From Chryseolinea soli (GTDB lineage Bacteria; Bacteroidota; Bacteroidia; Cytophagales; Cyclobacteriaceae): DNA of 64,000 nt. Positions within the stretch are counted from its first letter, which is position 1. Every line of letters starts with the position of its first letter. The position numbers and the translations under genes were made by a program. The stretch spans positions 4,030,001-4,094,000 of the forward strand of contig NZ_CP032382.1 of the NCBI RefSeq assembly GCF_003589925.1, read 5' to 3'. Shown here piece by piece: positions 40,726 through 48,799 of this stretch. The notes beneath the pieces are model-generated. The model did not search any database and was not told the origin of the DNA. It saw only the letters and a program-made list of their open reading frames with translations.

Positions 40726-41571
40726 ATGAAACTTTTAAGATTTGGCGAACCGGGGAAAGAAAAGCCCGGTGTATTGGTGAACAATGATATACTCGATGCT
40801 TCTTCGTTTGGCGAAGACTTTGGCGAGACCTTTTTCGAAACCAATGGCCTGCAACGGTTCTCCACCTGGTTAAAACAAAACCAAAGTTCGCTTCCCAAAG
40901 TAAAACCCGGTGTGCGCCTAGGCCCCCCGTTCACACGGCCCTCAAAGATCATCTGCATCGGCCTGAACTTCGCCAAACACGCAGCCGAATCCAATATGCC
41001 GCTGCCCGTGGAGCCCATCATCTTCTTCAAAGCCACCACCGCCATCACCGGTCCCAATGACAACGTGGTCATTCCGCCCAACAGTGTGAAGACCGATTGG
41101 GAAGTGGAACTGGCCGTGGTCATCGGCAAGAAAGCATCCTATGTGAAAGAGAGCGACGCCCTGAACTACGTGGCCGGCTATTGTCTCCACAACGACTACA
41201 GCGAACGCGAGTATCAACTGGAGCGCAATGGCCAATGGGTGAAAGGCAAAAGCTGCGACACCTTCGCGCCGCTCGGCCCCTACCTCGTCACGCCCGACGA
41301 TGTGGGCAACGTCGACAGCCTCCACATGTGGTTGAAAGTGAATGGCAAAACCATGCAAGACGGCAACACCGACGACATGGTCTTTAAAGTACCCTTCCTG
41401 GTGAGCTACCTCAGCCAGTTCATGACCCTGCTCCCCGGCGACGTGATCTCCACCGGCACACCCGCAGGCGTTGGTCTTGGCTTCAAGCCACCCATCTATC
41501 TGAAACCCGGCGATGTTGTCGAGCTGGGCATTGCAGGCCTGGGCGATCAAAAACAAACCGCCCGCAGCTGA
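40726..41571 (+). CDS. Fumarylacetoacetate-hydrolase-family protein, probable diketo-sugar-acid hydrolase
   Basis: A 281-residue FAH-family enzyme that cleaves a C-C bond in a 2,4-diketo acid. Signatures include SKIICIGLNFAKHAAESN, the metal ligands in DWEVELAVVIGK and HNDYSERE, and GDVISTGTPAGVGLGFKPP. With the preceding SDR it would convert 2,4-diketo-3-deoxy-L-fuconate to pyruvate and lactate in the cytoplasm. Fumarylpyruvate hydrolase is the main alternative. The gap to the SDR is 57 bp and to the transporter 41 bp. Confidence 0.9.
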   Translation: MKLLRFGEPGKEKPGVLVNNDILDASSFGEDFGETFFETNGLQRFSTWLKQNQSSLPKVKPGVRLGPPFTRPSKIICIGLNFAKHAAESNMPLPVEPIIFFKATTAITGPNDNVVIPPNSVKTDWEVELAVVIGKKASYVKESDALNYVAGYCLHNDYSEREYQLERNGQWVKGKSCDTFAPLGPYLVTPDDVGNVDSLHMWLKVNGKTMQDGNTDDMVFKVPFLVSYLSQFMTLLPGDVISTGTPAGVGLGFKPPIYLKPGDVVELGIAGLGDQKQTARS

Positions 41572-41612
41572 TCCATCGAAACCGCCACTACAATCAAAAC
41601 CTTAAACCCTAT

Positions 41613-42938
41613 ATGCCGATCCTGAACACTGACGCCGCCGTGCGCGTAGAGCAAAACGGAACGTCGACCAAGTCCTATCTCGTTCCGTTCATCCTGGTGA
41701 CCAGCCTGTTTTTTCTTTGGGGCCTGGCCAATAGCCTGAACGGTACGTTGATTAAACACTTTCAAACTGCCCTGAACCTGAACCGGGCGCAGGCCGGCAT
41801 TGTGGACTCGGCGTTCTACATCGGCTATTTTGTGATGGCCTTGCCCGCGGGTTTTCTCATGAACCGCATCGGCTATAAGAAAGGCATCCTGATCGGGTTG
41901 TTTCTCTATGCCATCGGCGCCTTCATCTTCTACCCGGCCGCCGAGATCAGGGTGTACAGCCTGTTCCTCTTTGCGTTGTTCATCATCGCTTGCGGATTGG
42001 CCTTCCTGGAAACGGCGGCTAACCCCTACGTTACAGTGCTTGGAAATCCGGCCACGGCCGACAGCCGCATAAATTTTTCGCAATCGTTCAATGGGTTGAG
42101 CATCATCCTCGGTCCCATCATCGGCAGCCTTTTTATTTATTCGACAAAGGAATATACCAACGACCTTTTGAATGAAATGCCCTTCGAACACGCAGAGGCT
42201 ATCCGCATCGCCGAAGCCCAGTCTGTGCAGATGCCCTACCTCGTGCTCGGCGGCATCGTGCTCTTCGTGGCGATTTTATTTGCTTTCACGAAAATGCCCG
42301 AAATATCCTCCGACGGAGAAAAGAACGCATCGTTCAAAGGTATTTTCCGTCATCGCCACCTGGTGTTTGGTGTGATCGCGCAGTTCTTTTATGTGGGAGC
42401 ACAAGCTTCCCTCTGGGGTTATTTTGTTGACTTGAAACTTGGCTTGTCAAAACTGCACAACATCGCCCTGGTGGAATGGCTCTACCCGATCACTGCCGAC
42501 TCCACGTCTACCGCGATCGCCAGCTTTCACGCCTCGTTTGCCTTGGCACTGTTTATGGCCGGAAGATTTGTGGGCACCTGGTTGCTCACCAAATTCAAGG
42601 CGCACAACCTGCTGGCTGCCTATGCCGCCGCGTGTATGTTGCTGATCGGCTACGCCTTGATAGGCGAGGGGCTTGCCGCCATTATTGCCATCACGGGTGC
42701 TTACTTCTTTATGTCTATCATGTTCCCCACCATCTTCGCGCTGTCCATCAAAAACCTGGGCGACCAGGTGAAGTTGGGCGCGGCGCTGGTCATCATGGCC
42801 ATCGTGGGAGGTGCCGTGTTGCCGCCGCTCACCGGTCTGTTGTCGCAGGGCAACATGCAGCATGCACTATATATTCCGCTCGTTGCCTTCGGAGTGATCT
42901 TCTTCTTTGGCGCACGTGGATATAAAGTGGAGTCGTAA
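41613..42938 (+). CDS. fucP: FucP-like sugar:proton symporter
   Basis: A 441-residue major-facilitator protein with 12 predicted helices. It aligns with E. coli FucP over the signature segments LFFLWGLANSLN, GLAFLETAANPYVTVLG and FPTIFALSIKNLG. The glutamate equivalent to E. coli E135 is present (about E133), but the aspartate equivalent to D46 (NLND in E. coli) is a glycine here (SLNG, about G44). Both residues are implicated in proton coupling in FucP. It would supply L-fucose or a related sugar to the SDR/hydrolase encoded upstream. Confidence 0.88.
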   Translation: MPILNTDAAVRVEQNGTSTKSYLVPFILVTSLFFLWGLANSLNGTLIKHFQTALNLNRAQAGIVDSAFYIGYFVMALPAGFLMNRIGYKKGILIGLFLYAIGAFIFYPAAEIRVYSLFLFALFIIACGLAFLETAANPYVTVLGNPATADSRINFSQSFNGLSIILGPIIGSLFIYSTKEYTNDLLNEMPFEHAEAIRIAEAQSVQMPYLVLGGIVLFVAILFAFTKMPEISSDGEKNASFKGIFRHRHLVFGVIAQFFYVGAQASLWGYFVDLKLGLSKLHNIALVEWLYPITADSTSTAIASFHASFALALFMAGRFVGTWLLTKFKAHNLLAAYAAACMLLIGYALIGEGLAAIIAITGAYFFMSIMFPTIFALSIKNLGDQVKLGAALVIMAIVGGAVLPPLTGLLSQGNMQHALYIPLVAFGVIFFFGARGYKVES

Positions 42939-42945
42939 AAAGTAA

Positions 42946-42973
42946 TTGCCTGCCGCTCAAACGCTTATTTTTG
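42946..42973 (+). promoter_or_regulatory. Promoter of the CHAT gene
   Basis: TTG at 42946-42948 and TATTTTTG at 42966-42973 match the Bacteroidota -33/-7 consensus (TTG, TAnnTTTG) with a 17-bp spacer. The -7 box is 52 bp before the GTG start at 43026. Confidence 0.6.
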
Positions 42974-43025
42974 CGAGGACAATAATAATATAGAAAATGG
43001 TCGATCTATCCCTATCTTCAGGGAT

Positions 43026-46000
43026 GTGAAAGGTTTCGTTTTCAAATACACCGTTATTCTCCTGTTCGGGATGGCCACCGGCTTTACCGCCTTGGCGAAC
43101 TCCGTCGATTCCACTTTGTACAAAGAAGGCAAGGCTTGGGCCGAACGCGATAAAGAAAAAAGCTTTCAACTCCTGGAGCGGGCGATGAACCAGGCGCAGG
43201 TCCGCCAGGAGACGGGACTTCACATTCTGTCCGTGGTCACCCTGTCTAAGCTGGACTTTGAAGGCAACCCCGAACGTCAACGCCGCATCCTCACCTGGAT
43301 CGACCAGGCGCTGAAGGAAGCCGCGGCACAACGCCAGCAAAAAAACATAGCCCTGTTGCATATGTCGGCCGCCTTGCTGCAAAGTGAGGCCAACCATTTC
43401 TACGACTCTACCCTTTATCACTACGAGTTCGCCCAAAAGATCTTGACCACCCTGTACGGCGAGTGGAACGACCTCGTGGCCACATGCTATCATGGTCGCG
43501 CGGATATGTATAAATACTACCTGTTCGACTTCGAGAAAGCCGAGAAGCTATACGAAAAATCGCTGCAGATCCGGGAACATATTCATTGGAAAAAAGAGGG
43601 TGACTTTGCCCGGCTCTATTATAATTTGGCCACCACCAACCGTTCGCAGCAAGACTACGAAAAAGCCATCGCCTATGGCATCAAGACGATCGACATCGTG
43701 AAGCGGATGAACAACCCCGGCTTCCTGGAACGATGCTACGACATTGTCGCCAACATTTACCGCGACATGGGCGATACCAAACAAGCACGCGTCTATTATC
43801 AGCAAGCCATCAGCTTGAACCTGAAAAATCATAACGCCCCCCAGCAACAGGTTTGGCAACTGGCCTGGCATTACCAGGGACTGGCGAAGTCATTTGATGA
43901 AGACTCCCTCTTCGATGAGGCCATCGTTAATTTTTCCAAGTCGGTGGCTATCTACCGGAAAAGTAAGAACGATAATATCTTGTTGTATACGGAATGCCTC
44001 TTCAACATGGCCCTTGCCTACCTGCACCGTGGCGATAATGCCCGCGCCCTGGACACATACCGGGAACTCATTCTCACGGTGAAGCGCATGAACATGGCCA
44101 AGGAAAGGATCATGGCTGAAACCTACGTTGGGTTGGGCGACTATTTCAGGGCCACCCACAGTGTCGACTCTTCCATTTTCTATTATCAGAAAGCGCTCAC
44201 CGTTTCCGCGCCCGGCTTCACCGCCATGCCCTACGACGCCAACCCAACCCTGCAACAGGTGGGCCTGCACTATTTTACCTATCGCATGCTGAGTAAAAAA
44301 GCGGAGGCACTGACGATCCTCTATGAAACAAAAAAGGATGCCCGCTATTTGCGCCAGGCGCTCGCGTGCCTCATGCTGTCCGAGAAGTTAATGACGCAGG
44401 GACGCAACGCGCTCGACATCGAAGAGTCGAAATGGAAATTCCTCGACTCCAACTTCCATCTCTACGACCAGATCGTGTCCACCCTCCACACGATGATGAC
44501 CTTGCAGCCCAACGAGTCGTTGCTGAACCTGGCCTTCCACTATTTCGAGCGCAGCAAATCCTACACCCTCAACAGCGCCCTGGGCAAAGCCGAACGCGAC
44601 CGCAAGATCAACGTGAACGACGCCGCCTTCCAAAAATACAATGCCCTCACCCGCGCCCTGTTCACCGCCCAGGACAAGCTGAGCCGCGAAAAGGAGAAGG
44701 ATCACCCCGATGAAAAGAGCATCGACGCCATGCGCCAGGAGGTGGTGAGCCTCGATCGCGACATACAGGCCCTCAAGCCGCAGCTGGAGGAAAAATATCC
44801 CGGCTATTTCACGGTGACCAGCGAACCACCCGTCCCGTCCATTCAACAGATGAAGAACTTCCTGAAAAAGGAGAACGACGTCATCATCGAATATTTTTGG
44901 GGCAACCGGTGGGTCTACGGCCTCGCGCTCAACAAAGACCACGCCTCCTTCAAACGACTGGGCCGTACCGACAGCCTGCAGACGCACGTCCAAAACCTCC
45001 TGCAACATTTTGCCGACGAGCACTCCAGTATCAGCAAGGAAGTGTTCACGAATTTTACCGTGAATGCCTATGCCTTGCACCAACGCCTGGTGGCACCTTT
45101 TGGAGAAATGCTACAGCCCAACCAACGCTTGCAGATCATCCCCGACGGCCTCAGCAGCCAGATCCCTTTTGAAGTGCTGCTCACCAAACCATCCCAACCC
45201 AACCCGGTCAACTACCACGCGGCACATTACCTCATTCGCTACAACCGGGTGGGCTATGCGTACTCCTCATCGACCTTGTTGAACAAAGCCAAACGCCACA
45301 CCCCTAACCCGGTCATCCTGGCCATGGGCTATACGGGGGGCAAGCGCCTCCGGGCGGCAGCGGAGTCGCTAACAGAGATCGAAGGCGCTGAAAAAGAATT
45401 GGAGGCGTTGGAGCGCCGGTTCAGCACCGGCAAATTTTTGTCGGGCCCCGAGGTGACCGAGGCAAACTTCAAGACACTGGCGCCCGCGTATGACATCATT
45501 CACCTCGCCATCCACGGAAAGGGCGACGCGGAACAAAACTATTCATCCAGTTTATTTTTCCGGTCGAAGTCCGATTCACTGGAAGATGGCGAGTTGCACG
45601 CCTACGAATTGTATGGACTAAAACTGAAAGCAAACCTGGCCGTGCTCAGCTCCTGCGAATCGGGATTGGGGCGGGCCTATAAAGGCGAGGGCATGATCAG
45701 CATGGCCAGCGCTTTTGTGTTCTCGGGGTGCCAGAACATTTTGATGAGTTTGTGGAAGGTGAACGACCAGGCAGCGGTAGTGCTGATGGATAATTTTTAT
45801 GGCGGGCTGCTGGAAGGAGAACGCATCGATGAGGCCCTGGCCCAAGCCAAGCTGGACTACGTGAACCATTCGGATGAAATAACGGCCGATCCCAAAATAT
45901 GGGCGCCGCTCGTGGCCTATGGAAACCTGGATCCGGTCTTTCAAAAAGACAGAAGCAGGACCCTGTTCGCCGTGTTGGGCGCGTTCATGGTCCTGCTTGT

Positions 46001-46040
46001 GGGATACGCAGCGCTGCGGAAATTCCGGTCGCGTTATTAG
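43026..46040 (+). CDS. TPR-CHAT protease, membrane-anchored
   Basis: A 1004-residue protein starting with GTG and a signal-like helix (FKYTVILLFGMATGFTALAN). Residues about 40-520 are TPR repeats (ARVYYQQAISLNLKN, KAIAYGIKTIDIVKRMN), then a coiled coil at about 535-590 (REKEKDHPDEKSIDAMRQEV). The C-terminal CHAT domain (about 690-965) is a caspase-like clan CD peptidase with catalytic histidine in HLAIHG (H830) and cysteine in LSSCESG (C877). A terminal helix (LFAVLGAFMVLLVGYAALRK) anchors it. The CHAT part would therefore be periplasmic if both ends are inserted. It converges with an ECF sigma/anti-sigma operon. Confidence 0.93.
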   Translation: MKGFVFKYTVILLFGMATGFTALANSVDSTLYKEGKAWAERDKEKSFQLLERAMNQAQVRQETGLHILSVVTLSKLDFEGNPERQRRILTWIDQALKEAAAQRQQKNIALLHMSAALLQSEANHFYDSTLYHYEFAQKILTTLYGEWNDLVATCYHGRADMYKYYLFDFEKAEKLYEKSLQIREHIHWKKEGDFARLYYNLATTNRSQQDYEKAIAYGIKTIDIVKRMNNPGFLERCYDIVANIYRDMGDTKQARVYYQQAISLNLKNHNAPQQQVWQLAWHYQGLAKSFDEDSLFDEAIVNFSKSVAIYRKSKNDNILLYTECLFNMALAYLHRGDNARALDTYRELILTVKRMNMAKERIMAETYVGLGDYFRATHSVDSSIFYYQKALTVSAPGFTAMPYDANPTLQQVGLHYFTYRMLSKKAEALTILYETKKDARYLRQALACLMLSEKLMTQGRNALDIEESKWKFLDSNFHLYDQIVSTLHTMMTLQPNESLLNLAFHYFERSKSYTLNSALGKAERDRKINVNDAAFQKYNALTRALFTAQDKLSREKEKDHPDEKSIDAMRQEVVSLDRDIQALKPQLEEKYPGYFTVTSEPPVPSIQQMKNFLKKENDVIIEYFWGNRWVYGLALNKDHASFKRLGRTDSLQTHVQNLLQHFADEHSSISKEVFTNFTVNAYALHQRLVAPFGEMLQPNQRLQIIPDGLSSQIPFEVLLTKPSQPNPVNYHAAHYLIRYNRVGYAYSSSTLLNKAKRHTPNPVILAMGYTGGKRLRAAAESLTEIEGAEKELEALERRFSTGKFLSGPEVTEANFKTLAPAYDIIHLAIHGKGDAEQNYSSSLFFRSKSDSLEDGELHAYELYGLKLKANLAVLSSCESGLGRAYKGEGMISMASAFVFSGCQNILMSLWKVNDQAAVVLMDNFYGGLLEGERIDEALAQAKLDYVNHSDEITADPKIWAPLVAYGNLDPVFQKDRSRTLFAVLGAFMVLLVGYAALRKFRSRY

Positions 46041-46483
46041 AGCGCTTGTTTTATTTTCGGGGGCGGTGCGTCGCCGTTGAGGGACGTGGCGTAGCTGATG
46101 TTGAAGATGGCCGGGCTGTTCTGTTTGAACGACACCTTGGTGATGGCACGAGCATCTTTTTTCTTTATTTTCTCCAGCCGGTCGATAAAGCTGACCATAT
46201 ACTGAAAGAAAGCTTTCAATTCTTTCGGCTTCAGTATGGCCTCGCCTTTGTCGAAGATCCGGCCGTAGGGATTGAGATCCAGTTCGATCTCCAGGATTTC
46301 GTCGTAGATAACCGGTTTGTCCTTTTTGGCGTGTGCCGCGGTGGCCTTGTGATACATTACCGCTCCGGGATTTTCCTTTTTGGCTTTTCTGAGGGCTTCG
46401 TTGCTTTTCTTGTGTGCATTCACCTTCAGATTGAACTCAATAAAGTTCTTGGCATGCGAGATGTCCTGTTTTGTGAGAGTCAT
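46037..46483 (-). CDS. Conserved hypothetical protein of the CHAT/sigma locus
   Basis: A 148-residue soluble protein, lysine-rich in its first half (AHKKSNEALRKAKKENPGAV), with EIELDLNPYGRIFDKGEAIL in the middle. No known domain. It is the last gene of the minus-strand sigma/anti-sigma run (33 bp after the anti-sigma-like gene), and its stop overlaps the end of the CHAT gene by 4 bp in convergent orientation. Its position suggests a role in the same signalling unit. Confidence 0.7.
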   Translation of the reverse strand: MTLTKQDISHAKNFIEFNLKVNAHKKSNEALRKAKKENPGAVMYHKATAAHAKKDKPVIYDEILEIELDLNPYGRIFDKGEAILKPKELKAFFQYMVSFIDRLEKIKKKDARAITKVSFKQNSPAIFNISYATSLNGDAPPPKIKQAL

Positions 46484-46515
46484 GATACAGAAATAGTTAA
46501 AAGTGGGCTATAGGT

Positions 46516-47259
46516 TTACTTTACTTTCTCCAGTAATTCCCGTGCCTTCGACCCATACGAAATATCCGTCTCCCCCAATTCCTTTAATATTTTTCGCGCT
46601 TGCTCCATGTCGCCGGTCTTCAGATAGCACAGGCTCAGGTACCATTTAGCCTGAAGGTCCAGTGAGTCGAATTTGTCGTTTAAGGTAATAAAATTCTGTT
46701 TAGCTTCCTCCACCCGGCCGACCATTAAGTTGGCGTTGCCTAACAGCATCAACACGCCTGGATCGGGATGCTCATTATATAGGGCTCCCAACTCGTCGGC
46801 AGCCTTGGCATAGTGGCCTTGCTCATAGTCCTGGAAGGCCTCGGTGTGCCGGGGCGTGGTTTGTTCGCCGCGCACCGTCGGGTCGAACACGTTGGGGTAG
46901 GGAGTGAAATAGCTCTGAAAGAGTTGTTCGGGGTCGTTGGGGCGCGAGAGCATAACACCAAGGGTAACCAGCACTCCGGTGATGGCCGCCGCGGCCAGGT
47001 AATACCATTTTCGCGACGTGGTGGCTATGGGCTCGCGCTCCATGGCTGCCTCCAACGATTGCAAGTAGCCCAGGTTGTTTTTGAGGCCGTCATGGCGAAT
47101 GGCCATGATCAAGAGTTTCTCCCGCTCATACAAAGCCTTAAACGGTTCGTCGTCTTTGACGCGTTGCATCAGTTGCTCGCGCTCGACTGCATTCATTTCT
47201 TCATCGAAGAACTTTTCCAGCAACAGGATGTCGTTTTCAGTGGTATCCATGCGGAACAA
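46516..47259 (-). CDS. Anti-sigma-like single-pass membrane protein with TPRs
   Basis: A 247-residue protein. The N-terminal 95 residues are cytoplasmic and resemble anti-sigma regions (LLEKFFDEEMNAVEREQLMQ); a single helix follows at about 98-118 (YYLAAAAITGVLVTLGVML). The C-terminal half carries TPRs (AFQDYEQGHYAKAADELGAL, YLSLCYLKTGDMEQARKILK) that would be periplasmic. It overlaps the ECF sigma gene by 23 bp, which supports a sigma/anti-sigma pair. The zinc-binding HxxxCxxC motif is absent. Confidence 0.85.
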   Translation of the reverse strand: MFRMDTTENDILLLEKFFDEEMNAVEREQLMQRVKDDEPFKALYEREKLLIMAIRHDGLKNNLGYLQSLEAAMEREPIATTSRKWYYLAAAAITGVLVTLGVMLSRPNDPEQLFQSYFTPYPNVFDPTVRGEQTTPRHTEAFQDYEQGHYAKAADELGALYNEHPDPGVLMLLGNANLMVGRVEEAKQNFITLNDKFDSLDLQAKWYLSLCYLKTGDMEQARKILKELGETDISYGSKARELLEKVK

Positions 47260-47818
47260 CGTTTTGAGGTTTTGTCATTTCTGTATCAAAGATCTTGCGC
47301 AGTCGCGCCATGCATTTGCATTTCTGATTCTTGGCCGTCTCCGGATTCTTGTATTGCATGGCCGTAGCGATCTCGGTGATGCTTTTCTTTTCGTAATAGA
47401 ACATCTCCACCAGTTTCTGGCAAGGCTGGCCCAATTTCTCCAGCGCGGTTTTGGCCAGGTCGAAAAAAGACTCGTCTGTGCCCTGGGGAGTGTCGTCGAT
47501 GAGATATTCCTTCAGCCATTTCTCCTGGTTGATGGGGGTGTATCGTTTTTCCTTGCGCATATTTTCGAGGGCTATGTTTTTACCAATCCCGAACAAGTAG
47601 GTCTTTACACTGCTGACCAGGTGCTCCAGCTTCCCCTGCTTGATGTTATCGTGAAAGATGAGAATGGTGAGTTGATAGATGTCCTTGCTGTCGTCTGATG
47701 AACAACGGTATTCCTTGCCGATCCATTGAAGGAACTCCTGGCGGTATTCCTCATAGATCCATGCTAGCTCGGCTTGACCCCCGGACCGTATTTTTTCTAT
47801 GATTTCACTTTGCATCAT
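47237..47818 (-). CDS. ECF-type sigma factor of the CHAT locus
   Basis: A 193-residue sigma-70 family factor. Region 2 at about 15-85 includes QEFLQWIGKEYRCSSDDSKD and LVSSVKTYLFGIGKNIALEN. Region 4 at about 125-180 includes LVEMFYYEKKSITEIATAMQ and a recognition segment NPETAKNQKCKCMARLRKI. It starts a three-gene minus-strand operon with the anti-sigma-like gene and 46037-46483. It may be freed when the periplasmic TPR part of its partner is signalled to or cleaved, for instance by the neighbouring CHAT protein, which is inference. Confidence 0.92.
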   Translation of the reverse strand: MMQSEIIEKIRSGGQAELAWIYEEYRQEFLQWIGKEYRCSSDDSKDIYQLTILIFHDNIKQGKLEHLVSSVKTYLFGIGKNIALENMRKEKRYTPINQEKWLKEYLIDDTPQGTDESFFDLAKTALEKLGQPCQKLVEMFYYEKKSITEIATAMQYKNPETAKNQKCKCMARLRKIFDTEMTKPQNVVPHGYH

Positions 47819-48222
47819 CTTTAGCGCACTTAATGTGGAGTGAACGTATTTGTAACCCAGGTTAATGTATTTTTTTCACTCGATGGCTCAAAAGAACTAA
47901 AAATTGAAACAATTAATATAGCAATTTTCAAGGAATGTGATTGAATTGCAAAAGTTTGGGTGCCTTGCTGAGAAAAAAGCGATCGCTCAGTAGACCAAAC
48001 GAGACCAACCCGGAAGAGCCGTCGGGCAAACCGGAGACCCTGACTTTTCTTCCAGAGACCGCGCGATCTGTAAAGACGGTGGTCACATCAAAAAGACTGC
48101 TCCGGTTGTTCCAGGGGCCTATTTTAAGGTCCGCTTCAAAAAAAATAAAAAAAATCTGAACGCATGGGTTACATCCGGGGTGGTTTATCATGAAGAGGCA
48201 AAACACCTAACCATTTAATGTT
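47819..48222. other. 404-bp intergenic region without a supported gene
   Basis: Short open frames exist on both strands (minus 47928-48206, plus 47941-48159) but neither looks like a protein; the first would encode IFFIFF from an A-rich tract at 48137-48155. The region presumably holds the divergent promoters for the ECF sigma gene and the LuxR-type gene. No clear consensus promoter was found. Confidence 0.5.
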
Positions 48223-48423
48223 ATGAGCTCCCTCACCATGAAAGAAAAAGAAGTTTTGGCCCTTATCTCTGCCGGACTTACGACGAAAGAAATTGCAGCG
48301 CACCTGAGCATCAGCCACCACACGGTGGAGACCCATCGCAAGAACCTGCTGCGGAAAAGCGAAGCCAAAAATTCTGCGCAGTTGATACAGAAGGCTTATG
48401 CGCAGCAAATGATTACTGTCTAA
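48223..48423 (+). CDS. Free-standing LuxR-type HTH protein
   Basis: A 66-residue protein that is nothing but a GerE/LuxR DNA-binding domain: [20 protein letters not shown], then the recognition segment [20 protein letters not shown] and [15 protein letters not shown]. There is no receiver or ligand domain, and the upstream DNA shows no fused one in frame. It may act as a constitutive or competitor DNA-binding protein. A terminator follows at 48557. Confidence 0.85.
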   Translation: MSSLTMKEKEVLALISAGLTTKEIAAHLSISHHTVETHRKNLLRKSEAKNSAQLIQKAYAQQMITV

Positions 48424-48556
48424 AGAAAAAGAACTGGTTTAAATGGCTTTAATCCGGAAAACTTTAATCTGACCGTTGTCTGAGAATGCTAACGTTTACT
48501 GCTAAGAAATCGGTTGTCTGTTAGTTCTCCCTAAAAAAAACCTCATGTTGGGCTCC

Positions 48557-48588
48557 GCGGGCTTGAGATAATCAAGCCCGCTTTTTTG
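48557..48588 (+). terminator. Intrinsic terminator
   Basis: Perfect 10-bp stem GCGGGCTTGA/TCAAGCCCGC with loop GATAA, then TTTTTTGT. It ends the LuxR-type transcript. The 376-bp gap 48424-48799 also contains the palindrome at 48594 and the fabF promoter region. Confidence 0.9.
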
Positions 48589-48593
48589 TAAAA

Positions 48594-48615
48594 AATTATA
48601 CCGATCGGTATAATT
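48594..48615. promoter_or_regulatory. Perfect 22-bp palindrome, TetR-type operator
   Basis: The core ATACCGATCGGTAT sits within a 22-bp perfect palindrome with AATT ends. Such ACCGATCGGT centres are typical of TetR/AcrR operators. It lies 185 bp before fabF and directly after the terminator, so it could control the fabF promoter. No regulator gene is adjacent. Confidence 0.7.
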
Positions 48616-48784
48616 GTCAAAAATCACGTATCTTTACCTCAGTTTTCACAACAAAGGACTGCCCGCACCCTCCCGGCAGGGTTGGGATGCACGGTGGCCC
48701 CCGTATTTATTTTTTTGCGCCGGAAAAAGCGCCATTGTAGTTTCGCGGGGCCTTGGTGAGAGCCGCCAGGCCTTTCGTATAAAG

Positions 48785-48792
48785 TAGATTTG
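48785..48792 (+). promoter_or_regulatory. Candidate -7 element before fabF
   Basis: TAGATTTG is an exact TAnnTTTG match only 8 bp before the ATG, so it would produce a leaderless or near-leaderless mRNA. A better-spaced alternative is TTG at 48715 with TAGTTTCG at 48738. Which one is used cannot be decided from sequence. Confidence 0.3.
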
Positions 48793-48799
48793 TAACAAA

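Noticed and set aside
47928..48206. 92-residue minus-strand gene and overlapping 72-residue plus-strand gene
   Set aside because: Neither has a recognisable pattern; A-tracts give IFFIFF or KKIKKI runs typical of non-coding DNA.
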